Source: Candidatus Kerfeldbacteria bacterium RIFCSPHIGHO2_12_FULL_48_17 (GTDB lineage: Bacteria; Patescibacteriota; Patescibacteriia; HO2-48-17). Taken from it: DNA of 33,408 nucleotides. Position numbers and translations under genes: made by a program. Under the pieces are notes generated by a model. The model was not told where the DNA came from. It worked only from the letters and a program-made list of their open reading frames with translations, and ran no database searches. Positions 16,995 to 25,848 of this stretch are shown here, in pieces (position 1 is the stretch's first letter; the number at the start of each line of letters is the position of its first letter). The stretch spans positions 1 through 33,408 of the forward strand of contig MHKD01000009.1 in the NCBI GenBank assembly GCA_001818775.1. Direction: 5' to 3'.

Positions 16995-17429
16995 ATGAAA
17001 AAAGACCAGGGATTCTTTGAGTATATTTCCGGTGAAATTTTTGCCGATATGGCGGATATCAGCTGGCGGCCGATGTTCGGCGGCTGGGGATTTTACAAAA
17101 ACGGCGTGATTTTCGGCATTATCGCCGACGGCGAACTGTATTTCAAAGTTGATGAACAGAATCGCGCTGACTACGAAGCCGTGGGCAGCAAACCTTTCGT
17201 GTATTCCATGAAAAACGGCAAAGAAACTTCCCTCACCTATTGGCAGCTGCCTGAAGATATTCTGGAAAATAAACGGGCACTGGCGAAGTGGATCGACAAA
17301 GCCGTGGCGGCCAGTCTGCGCGCCAAAGCCGATAAAAAATCAAAAAGAAACCCACGGCAAAAAAAAATAAATATTCTCCAAAGCCACCGCGTGCTTTGGA
17401 GAATAAAAACCATTTATTTCGATTTGTGA
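16995..17429 (+). CDS. TfoX N-terminal-domain-like protein
   Basis: RPMFGGWGFYKNGVIFGIIADGELYFKVDEQNRADYEAVGSKPFVY. Confidence 0.8.
   Translation: MKKDQGFFEYISGEIFADMADISWRPMFGGWGFYKNGVIFGIIADGELYFKVDEQNRADYEAVGSKPFVYSMKNGKETSLTYWQLPEDILENKRALAKWIDKAVAASLRAKADKKSKRNPRQKKINILQSHRVLWRIKTIYFDL
17372..17405. terminator. Bidirectional terminator-like hairpin between convergent genes
   Basis: 13-bp arms TATTCTCCAAAGC / GCTTTGGAGAATA with A/T-rich flanks. Confidence 0.75.
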
Positions 17430-17935
17430 AGGTGCAATGCCTGGATAATCCCCTCCAAAGGAGATGCATACAAAGGTGAAATATATCCTGGACTTTTGGC
17501 GGACTCATCCTGAAAATGGCGGGTGGCAATGAGACTGCAATTACGTTGCTCACATAAAGCCCGGAGATAACCCTGAAATTCACCACTGCAGGCATACATC
17601 TCATCTAACAGGAAAAGGAGCTTATCGCCGTACTGCTGAATCCGAAGCTCTTGCACAATGACATACCTCAGCCATGAGGAACTCACTTTGGACGAAATTC
17701 CCTGAATTCCAAGCTCCTCAGCAATGACTAAAAAACCAGTATCCGTAGCCGAACCAACTATCAACCCATTAATATAGATCACTTTTTTTCTCTGCTGTTC
17801 ATAGTGCTGCCACAATGCCATCAAAAGCGTTGTCTTGCCTGAACCATGTTCCCCTCGAATGGCAAAACGCTGACGGGTATCATTACTCTTCGTAATTTTC
17901 TCAAAAACTTTTTGTTGGTAATCGTATAATTGCAT
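17414..17935 (-). CDS. P-loop NTPase (AAA-like)
   Basis: Walker A GEHGSGKTT; Walker B-like LLFLLDEMY. Confidence 0.75.
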   Translation of the reverse strand: MQLYDYQQKVFEKITKSNDTRQRFAIRGEHGSGKTTLLMALWQHYEQQRKKVIYINGLIVGSATDTGFLVIAEELGIQGISSKVSSSWLRYVIVQELRIQQYGDKLLFLLDEMYACSGEFQGYLRALCEQRNCSLIATRHFQDESAKSPGYISPLYASPLEGIIQALHLHKSK

Positions 17936-18071
17936 ACTGCCTCCGTTATTTATGTTAAAGAACTAACACGATTGACAAGCTCCCGTATGATAAAGTAAGG
18001 TCTTTGAGTGGCCAACAGCACCTTGGGGTGCTATCTATCACCACCTTATACATTCAGCCAATAAAAACCTT

Positions 18072-18833
18072 ATGTACAGCCCTATTTTCGAACAGATCGG
18101 CCTCTCCCCCAACGAAGCCAAAATCTACGAAACCCTCATCAAAAGCGGTGAAACTTCGGTTTCCACTATTGCCAAGCAGGGCAACATCCACCGCCGCAAT
18201 GTCTACGATGCCCTCAACCGCTTGCTGGAAAAAGGCCTCGTGTTTCAAATCTTTCAAAAAGGTGAAAATATCTACCGCGCCGTCCACCCCAACAAACTCC
18301 TCGAAGTCGTCACCGAAAAACAGCGCGCATTGCAAAATATTCTCCCCCGACTCACGCAACTTTACGAAACCAAACCCGCCACCGAAGCTGCCTATATTTA
18401 CAAAGGCATCGAGGGCTTTAAAAACTACATGCGCGATGTCGCCCGCATCGGTGAAGAAACCTATTTTCTCGGCGCCAAGGGTTTATGGTTCACACCAACC
18501 ATCGACCAACGTTTCCTGCGCGATTTTCAAAAAGAAATGGCGCGCAAAAAAGTAAATTACTATACATTGTATGATCACCGTGTCAGCGAAACGCTGCCCG
18601 ACGTGTTGAAAAAAGTCGGTGGTCAATACAAAATTCTGCCCAAGGAATATTCGACATCAGCCGTGCTCGATATTTTCGGCGATCATGTCGTTACCTTCAC
18701 GAGCGTCGACGTGGGAAATTTCGGGGAAAATGGAACGATTTTTGTGATGATCAACCAGGAACTGGCCGACAGTTTCAAAACCTGGTTCCAGATGCTGTGG
18801 GATTGGTGTCCGGATAAAAAAGCTAAAAAATAG
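18072..18833 (+). CDS. TrmB-family-like transcriptional regulator
   Basis: N-terminal wHTH IGLSPNEAKIYETLIKSGETSVSTIAKQGNIHRRNVYDALNRLLEKGLV. Confidence 0.85.
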   Translation: MYSPIFEQIGLSPNEAKIYETLIKSGETSVSTIAKQGNIHRRNVYDALNRLLEKGLVFQIFQKGENIYRAVHPNKLLEVVTEKQRALQNILPRLTQLYETKPATEAAYIYKGIEGFKNYMRDVARIGEETYFLGAKGLWFTPTIDQRFLRDFQKEMARKKVNYYTLYDHRVSETLPDVLKKVGGQYKILPKEYSTSAVLDIFGDHVVTFTSVDVGNFGENGTIFVMINQELADSFKTWFQMLWDWCPDKKAKK

Positions 18834-18864
18834 CGGTCGGATCGAAAAAGCAGACAAAACGTGA

Positions 18865-18870
18865 TATAAT
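18865..18870 (+). promoter_or_regulatory. Putative -10 box TATAAT for the S8 protease operon
   Basis: acgtgaTATAATagacg 25 nt upstream of ATG 18896. Confidence 0.45.
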
Positions 18871-18895
18871 AGACGCAAATCAAAAATCATACCCT

Positions 18896-21133
18896 ATGAA
18901 CAAAAAACATATCCTTTGGTTTGTCCTCGGCACCGTCGGTGTCATCATCATCGGTCTGGGCTTGGGGCTTGTTTTATTTTACCTGAACGGCGATCGCGAT
19001 GAACAGCGCGGACAAAAAGTGACCATCACCGGAACGGTGGCCGACATCACCGACACGCCACTTCCGGGCCAAAGCGTCCAACTCAGCTCGGGCACGGACA
19101 ATTTTTCCGTAGCGGCCGACAGTGAGGGCAACTTCACGTTTCCCAATGTCCCCGTCGGCGCCTATATCCTCTCCTCCGGATACGGCGGCACCGACGCAAA
19201 CAGTGAAACCCAATTAGAAGACATTATTGTCTCGGAAAACGGCCAGCACTTTGCCATTAACATTCCCGTTCTGACGGGCGAATTCGATTTCATGCCACCG
19301 ACCGAAGAAAAAGATGTCATCACGCGTAAAGACGGCACACCCGCCATCAAAAACGAACTCGTCATACGCTGGACCGAAGACGCGACCGGCACGGAGCGCA
19401 CCGCTCTGGAAGCCAAACACAAACTCACGCTGGTGGCCGACACGCCGGAAATTTTACTGTCCACCTTCACCACCAAAGCCGATGTTGACGAGACCATCGC
19501 AAAAATCAACAAAGAATCCAAAGTCGTCGCGGCCATACCGTCATATATATTGGGAGAAAATGTGATACCCAAAGACCCCGACTACGCCAGCGCAAAAAAT
19601 AACTGGTGGCTGAAAAAAATCAACGCCGAACCGGCCTGGGAAATCGAACTCGGCCGCTCGTCAACGCTCGTCGGTGTTGTTGATGCCGGTTTTGATTTCA
19701 AGCACCCCGACCTGGGTGGCACATTCACCGTGGCACGTGCCAATTACAGCAATGAAGACCTGAAAATAAGCAACAACCACGGCACCCACGTTTCCGGCAT
19801 CATAGCCATGCAACTCAACAACGACCGCGGCATGACGGGGATTGCTCCGCGCACGCGTATCGTCCCTGCTAAAACCCACAGCATGGCCCGCGTCGCCGAT
19901 GCCTTCCGATTTTTCGCCCGCTGCCCCAGCGTCAAAGTTATTTCCATAAGCATGGGCAACAACTGGTGGTCTACCAACGCCTGGCGGGCGCAGAACAACC
20001 TCCCCGCCCTCACCGCTGCCGAAAAGAAAAAAATCAGCGATGATATTGACGTGATCCTCGCGCCGGCCGTCACACTCCTGGCGCAAAAAGACAAACTGAT
20101 TGTGCACAGCGCCGGCAATGATGCCGGTGATGCCACCCTCAACACTTTGAATTTCGACTCGGTTGTCACCGTCGCCGCCACCGACACAACCGATGCACTG
20201 GCAAATTTCTCCAACAAAGGTCCGCGCGTTGATATCGCTGCACCCGGCAAAGACATCTACAGCACGATTACGGACAAATATGACTACATGAGCGGCACGT
20301 CCATGGCCACACCACTCGTCGCCGGAGTGGCGGCACTGATTCGCGCTGAACGACCGGCCCTGACCGCTGCTCAGGTCAAAGAAATTCTCACCGATACCGC
20401 CGAACCGGCCGCTGCCCTGGCTGCCGAATCCTTCGGGCGCGTTGATGCCTGGCGCGCTTTACTCAAAGCCACTCATCAGATGGGCGTGGAAGGAACGGTC
20501 TATGACGAAGACACGGGTGCAGTGGTAGCCAAAGCCGATGTCACCGACGACGCTTCGACAGGTGTAACCGCCGACAAAGATGGTTTTTACCAGATTGCGG
20601 CATTGCCCTGGCGGACAGTAGAGCTGCGCGCATTTGCGGGTGACTTAGAAGACAAACAGACCGTGTCAGCGCCGCAGTTTGATGTGGTGCAGAGTTTGAT
20701 TGATTTTGAACTCAAGAAAGAAGAAGAGAAAGACACGAATGCAAACAACAACACGAATAGCGCTGATGAAGGCAGTGAGAATGAAAACGTGAATGCTGAT
20801 GACGATTCAGAAGACGAAGAAAGCAACGGTAATGTGAATGCTGATGATGACGGCACAACGGATGAGAACGGGAATAAACTTTTGGATAACGGTATTGTGG
20901 TGTCGAGCAGTGGCTGCGCGATCGGAGGCTACCCGGACTTACCACCAGCGGAAGGTGACTGCCCGGAAGGATTTTACTTTTCGCGTGAAACCATTGCCTG
21001 CGAGCAAAAAACCTGTCCTGAAGGCGTCGGCCGCACCTATACCCTTGAATGCAAATGCCCCGAAGGAACCAGCGCGCTCTATATATGCAACAAACCGGGC
21101 TATGTCGTCGCCTGCGTAGCCAATAAACCGTAA
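18896..21133 (+). CDS. S8 (subtilisin-like) serine protease, membrane-anchored, with carboxypeptidase-regulatory-like repeats
   Basis: Catalytic motifs VGVVDAGFDFKHPD, NNHGTHVSGI, SGTSMATPLVAGVAAL; N-terminal TM; Cys-rich C-terminus. Confidence 0.9.
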   Translation: MNKKHILWFVLGTVGVIIIGLGLGLVLFYLNGDRDEQRGQKVTITGTVADITDTPLPGQSVQLSSGTDNFSVAADSEGNFTFPNVPVGAYILSSGYGGTDANSETQLEDIIVSENGQHFAINIPVLTGEFDFMPPTEEKDVITRKDGTPAIKNELVIRWTEDATGTERTALEAKHKLTLVADTPEILLSTFTTKADVDETIAKINKESKVVAAIPSYILGENVIPKDPDYASAKNNWWLKKINAEPAWEIELGRSSTLVGVVDAGFDFKHPDLGGTFTVARANYSNEDLKISNNHGTHVSGIIAMQLNNDRGMTGIAPRTRIVPAKTHSMARVADAFRFFARCPSVKVISISMGNNWWSTNAWRAQNNLPALTAAEKKKISDDIDVILAPAVTLLAQKDKLIVHSAGNDAGDATLNTLNFDSVVTVAATDTTDALANFSNKGPRVDIAAPGKDIYSTITDKYDYMSGTSMATPLVAGVAALIRAERPALTAAQVKEILTDTAEPAAALAAESFGRVDAWRALLKATHQMGVEGTVYDEDTGAVVAKADVTDDASTGVTADKDGFYQIAALPWRTVELRAFAGDLEDKQTVSAPQFDVVQSLIDFELKKEEEKDTNANNNTNSADEGSENENVNADDDSEDEESNGNVNADDDGTTDENGNKLLDNGIVVSSSGCAIGGYPDLPPAEGDCPEGFYFSRETIACEQKTCPEGVGRTYTLECKCPEGTSALYICNKPGYVVACVANKP

Positions 21134-21137
21134 AGAT

Positions 21138-21935
21138 ATGGCAAAACCCAACGCCAAACAAAAATCTCTAACCACGCCGGCACCGGCGGCAAAAAGCGCG
21201 GAGCAACCGAGCGCAAAAATAGCGCAAAAACCCACGACCCCCCTATCACCAAAAAACAGACAAACATGGCATACTCTTTTTATCGTTGCTGGTGGTATAC
21301 TGTTACTGGGCATAAGCGCGACGGGCATGTACTTCGGCCTGCGCCTGGATGAACAGAATAAAAACGCCGTGCCACAAACGCCAAACCGCAGCAGCAGCAT
21401 CACGACCACGCCAAACGAAGACACCACCATTGCCGACGTGCCATCTCGAAAAGAAACCAACACCACGGCCGCATTGCGCCAGTCAAACAGCAACACCAAA
21501 GTCAAAACAAACACCAACTCGGACACCAGCGACGACTGGAAAACCCTAACTGATAAACAATACGGATTTTCCCTGCAGTATCCAAAAAACTGGGACCCGC
21601 TCGTCGCAGAAATCAACGCTGAGGAAAATACTTTCCTTCTCACCATTACGCCCACTACCAACGAAACCGACGACGAAACTTTTATTTTCGCACGCCAAAT
21701 CACCGGCTTTGAAGACGTGGAAACGCTGAATGAAGAAACCATCACGATCGCCGGCGGCACAGCAAAAAAAATAACGGCCACCGATCCGGAACAACCCGGA
21801 ACAAAATTCGTCATCATCTTCTTTAACGACAGCAACCCGAAAAAATATCAATCCCTGTTTATCACTTACGCCATCAATACCCCAACATTCACAAAACAAT
21901 ACGAAAAAATCGTAAACAGTATAAAAATTTTATAA
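21138..21935 (+). CDS. Hypothetical anchored protein with PsbP-like C-terminal domain
   Basis: TM helix, low-complexity linker, then KQYGFSLQYPKNWDPL...VNSIKIL. Confidence 0.65.
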   Translation: MAKPNAKQKSLTTPAPAAKSAEQPSAKIAQKPTTPLSPKNRQTWHTLFIVAGGILLLGISATGMYFGLRLDEQNKNAVPQTPNRSSSITTTPNEDTTIADVPSRKETNTTAALRQSNSNTKVKTNTNSDTSDDWKTLTDKQYGFSLQYPKNWDPLVAEINAEENTFLLTITPTTNETDDETFIFARQITGFEDVETLNEETITIAGGTAKKITATDPEQPGTKFVIIFFNDSNPKKYQSLFITYAINTPTFTKQYEKIVNSIKIL

Positions 21936-21945
21936 AATTTTTCCT

Positions 21946-23769
21946 ATGAAAAACATACGAAAGAAAATAAGCGCCCTCGTCATCGCCGCATTTTTCCTGG
22001 CGCTGACTCCCGGCCTGACACAGGCCAAGGAACCGATCCTTCCCGACCCAGGACTGACACCGGCAAATCCCTTTTACTTTCTGGATGTTTTCGGCGAATG
22101 GGTCCGTACCAACGCGCTGACCTTTAACGACGATAATCGCGCCCTGCAACAGCTTGATCACGCCGAAGAACGGGTGGCCGAAATGAAAAAACTGGCCGGG
22201 GAAGGGAAACTTAAAGCGAAATATGCCGCCAAACTGAGTGAAAAATACCAAAAACTGATCGAAAAATACGAACAACAAATCCAGGAAAAAATTCTCAGGG
22301 GCGAAGATGCGACCAAACTGGAAGAAAAACTCAAGGACATTATCGCCAAACACATCGACACCCTCGAATCGCTTGAAGACGAAATAAACGACGATGCCGC
22401 TGAAAACCACGTCGGTGACGCGCTTGATACGGCGGAAGATGAAGATGACAACATCCACGAACGCGAATTTGAAAATGAGGACAGCGATGCCGATTTCGCC
22501 GCCGAAGTGCAGAAAAAAATAACCAAAGCACAGGCAGAAATCGCTGCGGCTGAAACTTTTCTCGCAACCGAGGAAGCGGCCGGTGAAGATGCCAGCGCCG
22601 ACCGGACGCGTCTCGAAAAAGCCAAAAATTTCCTGGCGCAGTCACAGGAAGCGCTTGAGGACCAGAGATATGATGTTGCGTATGCACTCGCCAGGCAGGC
22701 CCGTGAAATTGCGAAACTCATTCAGCGTCCGGATTCAGGAAAAAAAGTTTTTATTGATGACCTGAGCGAAAAAGCCGTGGAAGAAATCATCAAAGCCGAA
22801 GAAAAAATCACCGAAGCGCAAAATCTCCTGCAAAACACCAACGCCGATGAGGCCACTAAAGCAACAGCTATCAGCTTTATTAATGAAGCGTCGAATTTCG
22901 TGACGCAGGCCCGTGCCTCGCTCGAGCAGGATGACTTTATCACCAGTCAGCTGCTTGGTAAGGAAGCCAGAAAACTCGCTGAAACGGCCATGGATATTTT
23001 AGAAGGTAAAAAAGTCGAACCGGAAGACGACGAAGATGAAGGCAAAGATTACTCCGAAGCTGCCACCCGCCGCATTGAAGACGCTGCCAAGAAAATCGAC
23101 CAGGCTGAAGAAAAAATAGCCGAAAGAGAAAAGGAGGGAAAAGATGTTACCCAGGGCAGAGCCATTCTGGAGCAGGCCAAAACCCAACTCGCGCAGGCAA
23201 ATCTGAAATTTGCTGAAGGCGATTTCTTCATGGCGTATATTTTCGCGCGTCAGGCCAAAACCTTTGCCAACGAAGCCAAAGAGGGTAAGTATGCCGAGAA
23301 ACCGAAAGACGGGGACGAGAATGGGGATAAAGAAGAGGGTAATGAGGATGAAGATAAAAACGAAGATGAAGATGGGGACGAACAGGAAAATGATGATGAC
23401 GAATTGAACGAAGATGACAGTGATGATGAAGATGAACAGGAGGATGAGAACGAAGACAAAGATGAGGATGAAAATGACCGCAACGAAGATGAAGAAGAGG
23501 AAGCTATTGAGGAAGAAGTGAAAAAAGAAGAAGAAAAACAAAAAGAAGCTGAAAAGAAGGCAAAAGAACAGGAGAAGGAATCCAAGAAACAGAAAGAAGA
23601 ACAGAAGAAAGAAGAAGAGGAAAAGAAAAAGGAGGAGGAGAAACAAAAGGAGGAAGAAGAAAAACAAAAAGAAGATGACGAAGACAAGGAAGATGAAGAT
23701 GATGAAGACGACGAGGACAAGAGCGATGATGACAAAGATGAGGACAACGGCGAGGATGAAGATAATTGA
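21946..23769 (+). CDS. Secreted DUF5667-like protein with hyperacidic D/E/K tail
   Basis: Signal peptide; LPDPGLTPANPFYFLDVFGEWVRTNALTFNDDNRALQQLDHAEERVAEM; tail from ~23280. Confidence 0.75.
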   Translation: MKNIRKKISALVIAAFFLALTPGLTQAKEPILPDPGLTPANPFYFLDVFGEWVRTNALTFNDDNRALQQLDHAEERVAEMKKLAGEGKLKAKYAAKLSEKYQKLIEKYEQQIQEKILRGEDATKLEEKLKDIIAKHIDTLESLEDEINDDAAENHVGDALDTAEDEDDNIHEREFENEDSDADFAAEVQKKITKAQAEIAAAETFLATEEAAGEDASADRTRLEKAKNFLAQSQEALEDQRYDVAYALARQAREIAKLIQRPDSGKKVFIDDLSEKAVEEIIKAEEKITEAQNLLQNTNADEATKATAISFINEASNFVTQARASLEQDDFITSQLLGKEARKLAETAMDILEGKKVEPEDDEDEGKDYSEAATRRIEDAAKKIDQAEEKIAEREKEGKDVTQGRAILEQAKTQLAQANLKFAEGDFFMAYIFARQAKTFANEAKEGKYAEKPKDGDENGDKEEGNEDEDKNEDEDGDEQENDDDELNEDDSDDEDEQEDENEDKDEDENDRNEDEEEEAIEEEVKKEEEKQKEAEKKAKEQEKESKKQKEEQKKEEEEKKKEEEKQKEEEEKQKEDDEDKEDEDDEDDEDKSDDDKDEDNGEDEDN

Positions 23770-23797
23770 AAAATGCCCGGGGAAACCCGGGTATTTT
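23770..23797 (+). terminator. Rho-independent terminator of the S8 operon
   Basis: CCCGGG-GAAA-CCCGGG then TATTTTTATT. Confidence 0.85.
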
Positions 23798-23911
23798 TAT
23801 TGTGGCGGCAGAAAAAAAATAAACTGGCGCGAGACAAACAAAGCGCCAGTTTTCCCACCAAAAGAGAACCGGAAAAATGTGAAGCGGCCTGAAACCGCAC
23901 GAAAATCCATG

Positions 23912-24928
23912 TCAACGAAACAAAAGGTTAAGAAGGTTATCGGAGATCATAGCTACGAGAAAGGCCAATACAGGACAGACGGCAAAAGTCAAAAGCCACG
24001 CCCGTACCAACTCCCAAACCACGCCCCAGTTCAGGGCGTGAGCGCCGCGGGCCCTTCCGGCTCCCATAATGGCCATATTGGCGGAATGGGTCGTACTCAA
24101 AGGGATTCCGAACATCGTGGCCAAAACAATGGCAATAGCTCCTGCTAGTTCAGCAGAACAACCCTGCCAATTTTCCAGGGTGGTCATCTGACAGCCTGTT
24201 TTGTAAATAATCGTCGCTCCACCGAACCATGTGCCCACGCCCATAACAAAAGCGCACAGCACAATAATCCACGGAGCAATAATCACTTCTGGAGTCATCC
24301 CGCCCAGGTGCCACGCCAGGGAAAAAACGCCGATAAATTTCATACCGTCATTCATTCCATGTGCCCAGGCCATACCGGCTGCGGTAAAAATCTGCACGGT
24401 GCTGAAAAATCTTTTGCAGCGCGCTGGATTCCGGGTGGCGCAGGTTTTGATGACAAGTGTGGCTAAAACGTATGCCAAAACCCCAGCAAGAAATATCGGC
24501 ACCACCAATCCTATCCCGACCTTTATCCAGCCGCCTACCAATAAAAGATCAGCGCCGCCAACATACAATGCCCCACCCGTCAAGCCCGCCACCAACCCAT
24601 GTGATTCACTTGTCGGAACGCCTCTGGTCGCTGCAAAGCTACTCCATAAAATAAGCGCCACCATCGCGGAAAAAACTGTCTCAAGGTTAATCGCACTGGC
24701 ATCGACAATCTCCTTTCCGATCGTTTGAGCAACTTTCTCACCAAAAAACATCGCGCCTATGACATTCCCAACAGCAGCCATAATTATCGCCTGCCGCAAC
24801 GACAGAACGCGAGTAACAACGACTGATGTGATGGCATTAGGAGCATCAGTCCAGCCATTCACCAGCTCAGCAACAAGGACAATCAATAAAACAATAATCA
24901 AACCCAAAACGGCGAAAAATCCCATCAC
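23912..24928 (-). CDS. Inorganic phosphate transporter (PiT family)
   Basis: VNGWTDAPNAITSVVVTRVLS and AAGMAWAHGMNDGMKFIGVFSLAW signatures. Confidence 0.9.
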   Translation of the reverse strand: MMGFFAVLGLIIVLLIVLVAELVNGWTDAPNAITSVVVTRVLSLRQAIIMAAVGNVIGAMFFGEKVAQTIGKEIVDASAINLETVFSAMVALILWSSFAATRGVPTSESHGLVAGLTGGALYVGGADLLLVGGWIKVGIGLVVPIFLAGVLAYVLATLVIKTCATRNPARCKRFFSTVQIFTAAGMAWAHGMNDGMKFIGVFSLAWHLGGMTPEVIIAPWIIVLCAFVMGVGTWFGGATIIYKTGCQMTTLENWQGCSAELAGAIAIVLATMFGIPLSTTHSANMAIMGAGRARGAHALNWGVVWELVRAWLLTFAVCPVLAFLVAMISDNLLNLLFR

Positions 24929-24937
24929 AACCTCCTT

Positions 24938-25642
24938 TCATGGGGAAACGCGTTTGCGCGCCATGGAAGCCAATTTTTCCATGACAGCCTTGCACAAATC
25001 GGTCACGTCCTCAAGTTCCTCAAAAACGCGCAGCCAGTTATTGTCACAGCGGTAGGCCTCTAAATTCTGGGCCTGACCGCCCACATATGACTTAATTGAG
25101 AGTGTCTCCTGACACTCAGTCAGTTTTTCATCAGCCTGTCTTTCCAGGGCCTTGATAATCTTCACTGATCCATTAAGAGACTGCGTTTTCATGGATCGGA
25201 TATCGCGGATATTATCAGCGAGACAGACAACCATCTGTAAAATTATCACGGCAAACTGCGGACCCTCCGGCCGGTCCTGAGGCGAAGGAATCAAATGAAA
25301 AGCCTTCATAGCATGCGCTACTCTCTTTATCCCATTCATAACCTGATCTTGCGCAGCTATTAGACCAAGCATATCTTCCCGTTCAAAAACAGTGGTGATG
25401 AATGTGCTTTCCAGAATTTTCACTGCCTGATCTTCAACACCGTCAGCCTCCCGCTCCAAATCAATAATTACCTGAACCAGTGTTGCAAACTCTCCACCTG
25501 CGCCCGGAAGATCAAATAATTTAACAAGTTTTTGACTGGCGTCCAAGCACAATCCGATATGATTCTGGAAAAGTTCAATCACCTTATCATCGCTGGAAGC
25601 ACCCCAATTGAGCCACCGACCTAACATTGTTAACAATTTCAT
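24938..25642 (-). CDS. DUF47/PhoU-like phosphate transport accessory protein
   Basis: Start at 25642 with aaaggagatggt RBS; helical protein with VIIDLEREADGVEDQAVKILESTFITTVFEREDMLGL; next to PiT. Confidence 0.85.
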   Translation of the reverse strand: MKLLTMLGRWLNWGASSDDKVIELFQNHIGLCLDASQKLVKLFDLPGAGGEFATLVQVIIDLEREADGVEDQAVKILESTFITTVFEREDMLGLIAAQDQVMNGIKRVAHAMKAFHLIPSPQDRPEGPQFAVIILQMVVCLADNIRDIRSMKTQSLNGSVKIIKALERQADEKLTECQETLSIKSYVGGQAQNLEAYRCDNNWLRVFEELEDVTDLCKAVMEKLASMARKRVSP

Positions 25643-25848
25643 ACCATCTCCTTTCCGGATAATTTTTGTTACAAAAAAAGTTGCTTTTGTTTTTTCAAAG
25701 AGCAACAGACCAAAAAACACTCAATAAACTCTAGTCTCGCGACTATGCCTCGATACTACCACGCGCCACCGGGAAAGGCAAAACCATCGCCGCATCGCCG
25801 CCAAGCTCCCCCATTGCTGCAAACCAGCCGTCACGTTATGATATATTT

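Noticed and set aside
20939-21835. 298-aa minus-strand ORF and similar long antisense ORFs (26596-27363, 19661-20107)
   Set aside because: Fully antisense to well-supported genes with recognised motifs in a higher-GC context; no domain signature seen.
22999-23915. Long Phe/Leu-rich and Ser-rich minus-strand ORFs (222 and 221 aa)
   Set aside because: Antisense shadows of the low-complexity acidic tail of the 21946-23769 gene.
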